NCBI GenBank assembly: GCA_910584325.1
Contig: CAJTZH010000025.1
Location: 1-9,720, forward strand
Direction of reading: 5' to 3'
DNA: 9,720 bases
DNA from: an uncultured Lachnospiraceae bacterium
GTDB taxonomy: Bacteria > Bacillota > Clostridia > Lachnospirales > Lachnospiraceae
The position numbers and the translations under genes are program-made. Positions 1 to 6,829 of the stretch are shown here, piece by piece (the stretch's first letter is position 1; each line of letters starts with the position of its first letter). The notes below the pieces were generated by a model, which ran no database searches, was not told where the DNA came from, and saw only the letters and a list, made by a program, of their open reading frames with translations.

Positions 1-256
1 CTGCGCAAACGTCAGGTTTACCGTCATCTGGTTTTCTATCCCGAGAAGAAATCCCCTGCCCTTTTCCGGCTGTATTCTTTTTAACTGGCCGCGTTGTCTG
101 AATGTAAGCTTTTTGTTGTCCCTTACGGAATAAAATCCGTCTTCCGCACTCATTTCATAACCGGGCGGTATACATGTTCCCGTATAATATTCATAAATAT
201 CACGGATTCGTCCCTTCTTGGACATATAGACATTCAGTGCTGCGTTTGTTTCCCAT
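1..256 (-). CDS. Rpn-like PD-(D/E)XK nuclease gene, 3' end outside window, probable frameshift
   Basis: A minus-strand frame runs open from the window edge to position 375. From about position 244 inward it reads like the N-terminus of Rpn/transposase-associated PD-(D/E)XK nucleases. It has a short helix with NVYMSKKGRIRDIYEYY, then a linker, then GFLLGIENQ, which fits the family's E-x-Q active-site strand preceded by an Asp-containing segment. The rest of the domain lies outside the window. The best start signal is ATG at 256-254, preceded by a GGAAAGGGG ribosome binding site, but that ATG is in another frame and meets a stop after 18 codons. Removing one base just after it would give MGNKAALNVYMSKKG, a natural family start. 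The in-frame alternatives, ATG at 375 and ATG at 225, lack a ribosome binding site. The family is linked to recombination and DNA cleavage. The assignment rests on about 80 residues, so it is tentative; the gene may be a pseudogene. Confidence 0.45.
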
Positions 257-398
257 TCTTCCCCTTTCCACAGGGGCGAAACGTTAAAACATCTACACTT
301 TCTTATTCCCTGCTTAAATAATGATTGATCTAAGCAAGGACTTCCAGATACGACAGAAAGAAAACTTTCTATCATTCAGATAATTAGAATCTTGAACT

Positions 399-451
399 AC
401 AGGTATTACTGTAATAAAATACCTGTAAACAGAATTTCCTGCTTACAGGTA
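399..451. repeat. Three alternating ACAGGTA/TACCTGT arms
   Basis: ACAGGTA occurs at 399-405 and 445-451, and its complement TACCTGT at 420-426. The middle arm can pair with the right arm (the terminator stem) or with the left arm. The latter is a 9-bp ACAGGTATT/AATACCTGT stem with a 10-nt loop and no T-tract. The two stems exclude each other. The arms could be an attenuator/antiterminator in the leader of the Rpn-like gene, or protein-binding half-sites near its start point. Confidence 0.5.
411..450 (-). terminator. Rho-independent terminator of the hscC operon
   Basis: Read on the minus strand, ACCTGTAAGCAG pairs with CTGTTTACAGGT over 12 bp (one G-U) around a 6-nt GAAATT loop. The tail ATTTTATTAC follows directly. 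It lies 46 bp after the hydrolase stop codon, the first intergenic space since 6504, so it is the natural end of that operon. The plus-strand side has no T-rich tail (AGTAAAGTAC), so it should act only on the minus strand. Confidence 0.7.
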
Positions 452-479
452 GTAAAGTACATTCCGGTCCCAATGTCAA
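451..479 (-). promoter_or_regulatory. Candidate sigma-70-type promoter for the Rpn-like gene
   Basis: On the minus strand a perfect TTGACA (479-474) is followed, after exactly 17 bp, by TTTACT (456-451), which matches TATAAT at 4 of 6 positions. Transcription would start near 445, inside the terminator hairpin that ends the upstream operon. A transcript starting here would lack part of the 5' arm of that hairpin and so escape it, while read-through from the hydrolase gene would be stopped. It leaves a leader of about 190 nt before the ATG at 256. Confidence 0.5.
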
Positions 480-495
480 TATTATTCCGTAAATG

Positions 496-1386
496 TTACC
501 ACGTTTGAAAAAAACGAATTATCTGTATCATACTATCATCAGCCGCTTCCTTTGCTGCTTTCGGATTCTTCATAACCGCCGGCAGTTTCTTTTTCATCTG
601 TTTTCCCCGCCTGCTGTCAAAATCCAGAGGACGGCCGAGAACGTGACTTCCATTCTCGTAAATTTTCACGCGCACCCTGTATGGATATCCCGCTTTTTTC
701 AGTGTATCGCACATCCTCTGCGCGGCTGTCTCTGCCGGAAGAATATCGTCATTTTCTGCCGAAAGAAACAGCACGTCGGCACGCATATTTTCCACCAAAA
801 TCCTGCTTTTAGGAACCGGCAGATTTCTGTCGTAAAGATAGCGTGAAAAACGTCCCAAACCGTATCGTTTATCCTTCAGGGATTTTAACGTAAGCCTGAC
901 CATTCCTTCCTCCAGTATAAACCATGGAGAAAAAGGAACCGGCTTGCCCTGATGCTGAAAAAAAGATGTACGGAACCGGACAGACTTTTTGTCAATTGCC
1001 TCCATAACATAGTCATACGCCGAACAAACCGCCACACACCCGATATCGGGAAATTTCGCGGCACATAAAAGCGCATACTGCGCTCCGAGATAAAACCCCG
1101 TCATACCGATTTTCACGGTTCTTCCGGCAAAATACCTGCGAATCCATGCGATGGCATGCCCGGCGTCATCAAGAGAAACAGGGCAACTTTCCTCCGTTAT
1201 ACCCTGTCCGCCGCCAGTCTGCAAAAACAGTACGGAATATCCCGCTCCAAGCAGGAATCTTCCTCCTGCAATCAGTTCCCCGCCCGTCATTCCGCAACAA
1301 CCTATATAAATAATCACTTTGTCACGGTGACGTTTTCCTTCATAAAAGCATGCGTCAAACCCATGCTCTTTTACCGTTAAATCCAT
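496..1386 (-). CDS. Alpha/beta hydrolase, BAAT_C / dienelactone-hydrolase-like, Tyr at nucleophile position
   Basis: This 296-residue protein has an alpha/beta-hydrolase fold without a signal peptide, so it should be cytosolic. Visible elements are a strand with KVIIYIGCCG (oxyanion-hole region, 23-32), the nucleophile elbow GFYLGA (97-102), an acid-bearing strand VLFLSAENDD (205-214) and a histidine in NGSHVL (H248). The segment QGKPVPFSPW (146-155) resembles the lid region of the acyl-CoA thioester hydrolase/BAAT C-terminal family, and the GF-x-LGA elbow recalls dienelactone hydrolases. Those families use Ser or Cys at the third elbow position; here it is Tyr99 (codon TAT at 1092-1090, one base from TGT Cys or TCT Ser), while Asp and His are kept. 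It may be inactive, use another chemistry, or contain a mutation. It is the last gene of the hscC operon, 24 bp after hscC, with a GGGAGAG ribosome binding site. The substrate is unknown. Confidence 0.8.
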   Translation of the reverse strand: MDLTVKEHGFDACFYEGKRHRDKVIIYIGCCGMTGGELIAGGRFLLGAGYSVLFLQTGGGQGITEESCPVSLDDAGHAIAWIRRYFAGRTVKIGMTGFYLGAQYALLCAAKFPDIGCVAVCSAYDYVMEAIDKKSVRFRTSFFQHQGKPVPFSPWFILEEGMVRLTLKSLKDKRYGLGRFSRYLYDRNLPVPKSRILVENMRADVLFLSAENDDILPAETAAQRMCDTLKKAGYPYRVRVKIYENGSHVLGRPLDFDSRRGKQMKKKLPAVMKNPKAAKEAADDSMIQIIRFFQTW

Positions 1387-1410
1387 GCAAACTCTCCCAC
1401 GCCGATACAG

Positions 1411-3105
1411 TTAATCCAGCTCCTCAAACTCCTCCAGAAACTTGCGGAACTCTCTTTTGGCATCCTCAATCGTACCTGCGTCATAAGTATTGAGCGCTTT
1501 TTCATATTTGTGAAGCGCAGTCTCAATAAGCGCCCGCTTCTCCCCGATACTCTCTTCATAAATACGCTCCCCGCGGAGCAGAAGATATTTGTTCTCTTCC
1601 CTGTCACGCGGATGAATCTTCAGATAAGACAACGTCTCAAAACGCTCTTTAATCTCCTCTTCCGTCATATCCACACTGCTGCTCTTAAAAACCTGACGCT
1701 CGAGTTTCTGCGTGGAAACACTTTTAACCTCAACTTCCAAAATGGAATTGATGTCATACGTATATGTCACGTCAACCGCTTCTTCTCCCGCCTTATTCTT
1801 CGGCACCTCAATCGTCAGCTCACCGAGAGATAGATTATTTGCCGCAAAACGGCTCTCACCCTGAAGTACATTGATACGCAGTTTTGTCTGGTCATCCCTT
1901 ACCGTGTACAGACGTTCCGTCCTGCTGGCAGGAATCACCGTGTTCCGGTCAATAATCGGGCAGAATACGCCATTTTCAAAATATCCTTTTTCCCATTCCC
2001 GCACAACCTCCGTTCCAAGCGTAAACGGGCAGACGTCCGTAAGAATAACTTCCTTAACGGAAGCCTTTCTCTCCTTCATCGCCGCCTGAATCGCCGCTCC
2101 GAGCGCAACTGCTTCGTCCGGGTTAATCGATGTATCCGGTACTTTCTGAAATAATTTTCCCGCAAATCTTCTGATAACGGGACTCTTGGTCGCGCCGCCG
2201 ACCATAACAATCCTGTCAATATCCGCAAGACGAATATGCGCGTCCGCAAGACTCCTCTTAACAGGCTGCTTAATCTTATCCAGAAGTTCCTCGCAGGCGT
2301 CCTCATAACGCGTCAGGGACAGTTCCATCGAATACAGCTCCTCTCCCACTTTGCACTGCATGGAAGACAGATGTTCTTTCGAAAATCCCACCTTGCAGCT
2401 TTCCGCCTGCTTGTGGATATGACGCAGCGTTTTTTCATCGAGCGTCAGCCTGTCAAGCTGCGGGTATTTCTCAAAAAACAGATTTTCCAGCACAGCGGTA
2501 AAATCTTCGCCGCCAAGAAAATTATCTCCGGCAACGGCACGCACTTCCATAATCGTGTCAAAATGCTCGAGAATTGACACGTCAAACGTTCCTCCGCCCA
2601 AATCAAACACCAGAAAACGGGAATGTTCCCGATTGTCATACAGACCAAACGCAATCGCCGCTGCCGTCGGCTCGCTGATAATACGCTCCACTTTAAACCC
2701 TGCCAGCTCTCCCGCACGTTTGGTCGCCCGTCTTCTCGCGTCGTTAAAATACGCCGGCACACTGATAACCGCTTCCGTCACTTCCTCGCCAAGAAAATGT
2801 TCCGCGTCTTCTTTTAATGCACGCAGAACAAACGAAGAAAGTTCCTCCGCAGTAAATGTCTTATGCAGCAGCTTAAATTCTTTCCTGCTGCCCATATCAC
2901 GCTTAAACACGCTGGCTGTACTGCCCGGATAAAGAAGATTCCTCTCCACCGCCACGTCTCCCACATAAATCTGCTCGTCTTCATCCATGCTGACAACGGA
3001 AGGTGTCAGATTCTTCCCCAGCCGGTTCGGAATAATTTTTGCGCCTTCTTCACTGTAATACGCAATTAAACTATTGGTTGTACCCAAGTCAATACCAACT
3101 ATCAT
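1411..3105 (-). CDS. hscC: HscC-like specialised Hsp70 chaperone
   Basis: This is an ATP-dependent Hsp70 of 564 residues, close to the length of Escherichia coli HscC (about 556) and shorter than DnaK (about 638). The nucleotide-binding domain has phosphate loop 1 GIDLGTTNS (4-12), the DnaK Lys70-equivalent in VFKRDMGS (Lys68), VPAYFND (116-122), FDLGGGTFD (167-175) and VGGATKSP (302-309). The interdomain linker reads EVILTDVCP (352-360) instead of DnaK's DVLLLDVTP. The C-terminal beta domain follows (to about 480), then a short helical lid that ends in FEELD rather than the DnaK EEVD-like tail. FKRDMGS, GDNFLGGEDFT (193-203) and the TDVCPFTLG segment are close to E. coli HscC as I remember it. 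All ATPase motifs look intact. It lies 18 bp after the J-like/TPR gene and shares its promoter; an AAGGAG sits 11 nt before the ATG. HscC proteins act in specialised folding or regulation with dedicated J-proteins rather than as the housekeeping DnaK. The client here is unknown. Confidence 0.9.
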   Translation of the reverse strand: MIVGIDLGTTNSLIAYYSEEGAKIIPNRLGKNLTPSVVSMDEDEQIYVGDVAVERNLLYPGSTASVFKRDMGSRKEFKLLHKTFTAEELSSFVLRALKEDAEHFLGEEVTEAVISVPAYFNDARRRATKRAGELAGFKVERIISEPTAAAIAFGLYDNREHSRFLVFDLGGGTFDVSILEHFDTIMEVRAVAGDNFLGGEDFTAVLENLFFEKYPQLDRLTLDEKTLRHIHKQAESCKVGFSKEHLSSMQCKVGEELYSMELSLTRYEDACEELLDKIKQPVKRSLADAHIRLADIDRIVMVGGATKSPVIRRFAGKLFQKVPDTSINPDEAVALGAAIQAAMKERKASVKEVILTDVCPFTLGTEVVREWEKGYFENGVFCPIIDRNTVIPASRTERLYTVRDDQTKLRINVLQGESRFAANNLSLGELTIEVPKNKAGEEAVDVTYTYDINSILEVEVKSVSTQKLERQVFKSSSVDMTEEEIKERFETLSYLKIHPRDREENKYLLLRGERIYEESIGEKRALIETALHKYEKALNTYDAGTIEDAKREFRKFLEEFEELD

Positions 3106-3123
3106 TGATTACCAAACTCCTTA

Positions 3124-6100
3124 TTACAAGTATTTCATTAATGTGCGTCTGACTTCAAGACTGTTCTGATTGCGCCGCAGAGCCTCCTTTAAACAGGAAA
3201 TTGCTTTTTCTTTGTCGCCTTCTGCCAGATAATATTTTCCGAGAAAATAACTGCTTTCATAACATTTTCCATACTCACAGTCCCGGCAGCACTGTACCTG
3301 CTCCATCTGTTCAAACGCATTCTTCGCGCGCTCCTTATCGCCAAGGCAGAGCCACAGCCACGCTATTTTTCCAAGCCGGATCGGCTGGTACGGTTGAAAT
3401 TTGAGATAATCCTCCAGACTCCCCTGACCCGATTTCACAAAATGCTCCAGCGCGAATCGCGCGTGTTTCTTTGCTTTCTCCTTATCTCCCATCATGTAAA
3501 AACATTCCGCGTACTTACGCTGGATATCGAAATGTTCCTTCTCCTGCGCAGGCGGTGTCTTTGCCAGCAGCAGATTCAACTGATGAACGGCTTTTTTATA
3601 ATCCATCAGTAAATCCATATGCACTTCCACAAGTTCCATCCGGCGCTTTCTCTCAAGATTCTTTGCCTCGTCAGTCGTTCCCGACGCCGCCTTGATACCC
3701 TTCACATAGAAATTAAGACACTCTCTTTTTTTCAACTGCCGAAGCCGGAGCTCGCCCATGTTGGAATAATAATCCCTGCTGTCCTTTGTCATGTTAAAAT
3801 ATTCTTCCGCTTTCTTATAGTCCCCCATATACATATAATCCTTGGCGATTTCCTCCTTGAGCGAAATGCGCTTGGAATCCAGTTTTATCGCCTCTTTGTA
3901 ACAATTTATTGCCTCTTCATACCTTCCAGTCCGCTCATAACAGTCCGCCAGATTAAAATACGGCAGCGGAACTTTTTGTTCCTTCATGCACTCGATTGCT
4001 TTTTGCAGACATTCTATCGCCTTATCAAATTCATGGCGGTATTTATAACAACAGCCCTTATTATTCCACGATGCCCAGTCGTCAGGAACGTCCGCAAGCG
4101 CCAGATCAAAATCCCTGACTGCCGCATCCAAATCCATATTGTACATATACTTTAAACCGCGGTGAACATAGTAATAACATTTCGGCGCCGCCTCAATCTG
4201 TATATTCATCAACTCAATGGATTTCTCAAAATTCTTCTTATTATGGTCTTTGTAGTACAGATTTTCATAATAATCGGCTGCTTTCTCACAGACATCGCGA
4301 AATGCTCCGTCTTTTTTAATAATCGCTTCATACAGCGCGACCGCCTCGCCCTTTCTACCCAGCTTATTAAGACATTCCGCTTTACCGTACATCAGATAGG
4401 AATTATCCTGATACGCCGGTTCTGCTATCACATATTCGTCCAGCGCACGCCTGTAATCATCCATATCTTTCCCATACTTTTTTGCTTTGCTCAGATAAAT
4501 ATTACCGCGCACATAGCGGTACTGAAGCCGCTTGGGATTTTGGTCGATTGCCGTCTTAATATGCTTTAGGGCGGCATCAAACCCGTCGTTATCCCAGAAC
4601 AACAATGCAAGCTCAAATTCCACTTCAGACTTATCCTCTATATCGCAGTTCTCATCCTCAAGATGCTCTTTCAGCCATTTCGCTATGCGAAGCGGCTCGG
4701 AACGCTCCTCATCACTCTTGGCGAGATTTCGCAGAACCTTTACCTCAAACAGTTTCATCTGGTTTGTAAACTCAACCTTATTTTCCCTTGCCCGGTCAAT
4801 CACATTCTTAGCATCCTGATACTGGTTATATATGATAAAAACTTCCATCGCATACTTATACGGCTGATGAAAACCGGCAAATATGCCGACGGCGTTATGG
4901 TAATCATTGATAACTTCCTGCGCCCGTCTCAGATTAAAGTAAGCCTCCTGACGGGTCAGATATGCGGGATAAAACTGATTGTTCAGTTTGAGCAGACTGT
5001 CGCAGATATCTACCGCCTTCTCGTAACGTTTTGCCGCCAGCATAATCCGTGAAAAATTATACAGCGTCTCGACCTTCTCCTTGGAACCGGTAATCTCGGC
5101 GATATTATCACGGTAAACCTGCTCCGCCTTTTCCTCGTCGCCCAGTTTATGATAATTTAAGCCAATCAGATTTTTTACAATATATTTTCTGGAGAAGCGT
5201 TTTCGTATTTCCGCAGAACCGTCATCCTCCAGATGTTCCACGATCTCCACACAGCGCTCAAGCACAGGAAGGCTCTCCTCATACCGTTCCAGCTGATTTA
5301 AAAGCCGTCCGTACAAATAGCAGTAATCGTACTCCCATTCACTGTCCGGCGTATATCCGTCAAATAAATCCGCTGCCTCCTGCACGCGTTTTTCCTGAAA
5401 CAGACACCACCCCAGTTTGAAAATCAGTTCTCCTTTCGGGAACCGTTCGTCCACAGCGCCGGTTCTCATTTCTTCTTCATATACCGGAATCATTTCCTGA
5501 TTCGCCTTATGCAGCATCTCTTCGAGTTCTTCATTCGAGTTAACAATATCCAAAAGGTCCAGAACATACTCCCTGACATGATAATAATCACCGGTTTCCA
5601 TCAGATATCTTGCAATATTACGTTTTGCCGTATAATGGTCAGGATGTTTTTCCACGCAGACAAGCCACAATTCGTACGCTTCCTGCTTCCTGTTGCACGC
5701 CGCAAGTACGTTCGCGTAGTGAAACAGAATATAATCATTATCTGGATATTCCTTGCGCAGACGTTCGGCTATCGAAAGTGCTTCTTCTGTCTGCTCCCTA
5801 TGTACAAGAACCCGCATTTTCTCTACGTCCTCATAAGGGTGGACATATCCGTATGCTTCAAGTGTCTTTAGCTTTTCCTCTGCCTTCTCATAGTCTTCCT
5901 GCTCAATAAAATTCTTTGCCGCAAGCAGCGCGTTGATATACTCGTCGCCGTTACCCGGCTCCAATACGCCTTCTCTCTCGGAGAAGAGCGAAAAATCCAA
6001 AAAAGTTCCCTGCTCCACACAGTATTTGACATAATTTAAAAAATTCCCGGGAAACCGTTCTGCCAAAGGTTCAATATCCTTTAAATATTCAAATTTATCA

Positions 6101-6504
6101 TCGAGCGCTTTCCAGACTTCCTGCGGAATATTTGTATTATTCATCAGAAAAACAAGCATTTTTTCGCGCACTTCAATAGCGGTATCAAGACCGCCGCACA
6201 CCGGCTCGTCTAGCAGTTCTCGCCAGCATTGTATATCGCGCCGTTTTAACAAATCGCCATATAATTCTTTGACCTTTGCGACCCAGAGATCCGCTTCTGT
6301 TTTCGGCGTATCGTCTGCTTCCTGCCTGTCATTGGTTTTTGCAAGCCGCAAAGCCTCTTCATATGCCTTGCGAAGCTGTTTAAACCCTTCCGGGTCATCC
6401 TCCGGGTTTGTCGCCCGGAGTTTGTTTCTGTACGCCTGCGCAATCACAGCCTCATCCTTTGTCTCTTCTATCTCCAGAATATGAAAAACAACCTGCTTAT
6501 CCAT
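3124..6504 (-). CDS. Giant TPR protein with N-terminal J-domain-like segment, putative HscC co-chaperone
   Basis: This is a 1126-residue soluble protein with no signal peptide or membrane segment. Residues 1-60 look like a J-domain: helix I (VVFHILEIEETKD), helix II (IAQAYRNKLRA), a loop with NPEDDPE, and helix III (FKQLRKAYEEAL). The loop position of the HPD motif is NPE (33-35). The rest is almost entirely helical tetratricopeptide repeats with the usual A/G/Y/P spacing, clearest around residues 770-900 (for example WNNKGCCYKYRHEFDKAIEC and YFNLADCYERTGRYEEAINC) and at the C-terminus. A cysteine cluster CCRDCEYGKC lies at 1072-1081. TPR arrays bind peptides or partner proteins, so the protein may select clients and pass them to the HscC-like Hsp70 encoded 18 bp downstream. 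I chose ATG at 6504 because AAGGGG lies 8 nt upstream; the ATG at 6510 is only 2 nt from it. It is the first gene of the operon. The co-chaperone role is inferred from domain and context. Confidence 0.85.
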   Translation of the reverse strand: MDKQVVFHILEIEETKDEAVIAQAYRNKLRATNPEDDPEGFKQLRKAYEEALRLAKTNDRQEADDTPKTEADLWVAKVKELYGDLLKRRDIQCWRELLDEPVCGGLDTAIEVREKMLVFLMNNTNIPQEVWKALDDKFEYLKDIEPLAERFPGNFLNYVKYCVEQGTFLDFSLFSEREGVLEPGNGDEYINALLAAKNFIEQEDYEKAEEKLKTLEAYGYVHPYEDVEKMRVLVHREQTEEALSIAERLRKEYPDNDYILFHYANVLAACNRKQEAYELWLVCVEKHPDHYTAKRNIARYLMETGDYYHVREYVLDLLDIVNSNEELEEMLHKANQEMIPVYEEEMRTGAVDERFPKGELIFKLGWCLFQEKRVQEAADLFDGYTPDSEWEYDYCYLYGRLLNQLERYEESLPVLERCVEIVEHLEDDGSAEIRKRFSRKYIVKNLIGLNYHKLGDEEKAEQVYRDNIAEITGSKEKVETLYNFSRIMLAAKRYEKAVDICDSLLKLNNQFYPAYLTRQEAYFNLRRAQEVINDYHNAVGIFAGFHQPYKYAMEVFIIYNQYQDAKNVIDRARENKVEFTNQMKLFEVKVLRNLAKSDEERSEPLRIAKWLKEHLEDENCDIEDKSEVEFELALLFWDNDGFDAALKHIKTAIDQNPKRLQYRYVRGNIYLSKAKKYGKDMDDYRRALDEYVIAEPAYQDNSYLMYGKAECLNKLGRKGEAVALYEAIIKKDGAFRDVCEKAADYYENLYYKDHNKKNFEKSIELMNIQIEAAPKCYYYVHRGLKYMYNMDLDAAVRDFDLALADVPDDWASWNNKGCCYKYRHEFDKAIECLQKAIECMKEQKVPLPYFNLADCYERTGRYEEAINCYKEAIKLDSKRISLKEEIAKDYMYMGDYKKAEEYFNMTKDSRDYYSNMGELRLRQLKKRECLNFYVKGIKAASGTTDEAKNLERKRRMELVEVHMDLLMDYKKAVHQLNLLLAKTPPAQEKEHFDIQRKYAECFYMMGDKEKAKKHARFALEHFVKSGQGSLEDYLKFQPYQPIRLGKIAWLWLCLGDKERAKNAFEQMEQVQCCRDCEYGKCYESSYFLGKYYLAEGDKEKAISCLKEALRRNQNSLEVRRTLMKYL

Positions 6505-6534
6505 ACGCATTACCCCTTAAATCAGTATAAAATA

Positions 6535-6563
6535 AGCATACCATTTTTTTCTCATTTACGCAA
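6535..6563 (-). promoter_or_regulatory. Candidate promoter of the J-TPR/hscC/hydrolase operon
   Basis: On the minus strand TTGCGT (6563-6558) and TATGCT (6540-6535) are separated by 17 bp. Both boxes are imperfect (3/6 and 4/6). The start point would fall near 6527, leaving a leader of about 20 nt that carries the AAGGGG ribosome binding site. A TATACT at 6529-6524 is a better -10 match but has no -35 and would be too close to the gene. I see no CIRCE-like heat-shock inverted repeat in this region. Confidence 0.35.
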
Positions 6564-6585
6564 ATTTTTCATAATGACATTTTGC

Positions 6586-6614
6586 TTGCAGACGGCATAC
6601 AATTATGATATAGT
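6586..6614 (+). promoter_or_regulatory. Candidate promoter of the riboswitch-CDF transcript
   Basis: TTGCAG (6586-6591) and TATAGT (6609-6614; 5/6 match) are spaced by 17 bp. The start point would be near 6621, about 25 nt before the riboswitch aptamer. The promoter is back to back with the candidate minus-strand promoter, so the region is divergent. Confidence 0.5.
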
Positions 6615-6646
6615 AACTCTAAACTCTTTGCACTGCAATTATATCT

Positions 6647-6730
6647 ACAGTACAAACTGAGCAGGCCGGGGGAAACCCTGCGTAGCCGGGTCGTATAACG
6701 ACAGTGGATTTCACATCTGCGGGACAGTAG
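6647..6730 (+). promoter_or_regulatory. NiCo riboswitch (czcD RNA motif)
   Basis: The leader of the CDF exporter contains the conserved elements of the NiCo riboswitch in order: CTGAGCAGGC (from 6657), GCGTAGCCGGGT (6680-6691), a GTCGT-ATA-ACGAC hairpin (6690-6702), and GCGGGACAGT (6719-6728). ACTG (6656-6659) can pair with CAGT (6725-6728) to close the multi-helix junction. The class binds Ni2+ and Co2+ cooperatively, was described upstream of czcD-type exporters, and has also been reported to respond to Fe2+. Its 3' conserved strand is reused as the 5' arm of the terminator that follows, so metal binding should switch transcription on. The identification is by recognised motifs; the helix boundaries are approximate. 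Confidence 0.9.
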
Positions 6731-6761
6731 TATCTATTACTGAAAACGTGGGTGTTTTTTT
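6713..6761 (+). terminator. Riboswitch-controlled intrinsic terminator
   Basis: ACATCTGCG (6713-6721) pairs with CGTGGGTGT (6747-6755) over 9 positions, three of them G-U. After an internal loop (GGA/AAAA), CAGTA (6725-6729) pairs with TACTG (6738-6742) around an 8-nt loop. A run of seven T (6755-6761) follows. The 5' arm is the conserved 3' part of the NiCo aptamer, so aptamer and terminator cannot both form. The weak G-U-rich lower stem is what one expects of a terminator that must be easy for the ligand-bound aptamer to displace. Confidence 0.8.
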
Positions 6762-6829
6762 ATTCTGTATACTCCCACCAAAAAGCAAGTGCCATAGAAC
6801 TGTCACATCATTTTTAGGAGGTAACTGTT

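Noticed and set aside
94..321. 75-residue plus-strand frame opposite the Rpn-like gene
   Set aside because: Low-complexity, Phe/Ser-rich translation with no ribosome binding site; it is the shadow of the minus-strand frame that carries the recognisable GIENQ strand.
257..375. N-terminal extension of the Rpn-like gene starting at ATG 375
   Set aside because: The frame is open, but the start has no ribosome binding site and the extra 40 residues are Cys/Ser-rich with no family likeness; coding signal appears only from about 244.
496..846. Plus-strand frame opposite the hydrolase gene
   Set aside because: No start signal, Phe/His/Arg-rich shadow translation; the minus-strand frame is a clear hydrolase.
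3619..4155. 178-residue plus-strand frame opposite the TPR gene
   Set aside because: It is one of several long antisense frames caused by codon bias of the 1126-residue gene; no start signal and no recognisable domain.
6505..6620. CIRCE-type or other heat-shock operator before the chaperone operon
   Set aside because: No TTAGCACTC-N9-GAGTGCTAA-like inverted repeat is present; the operon does not look HrcA-controlled.
6768..6773. TATACT as a second promoter -10 box for the CDF gene, downstream of the riboswitch terminator
   Set aside because: No acceptable -35 element at 16-18 bp upstream (AACGTG), and such a promoter would bypass the riboswitch.
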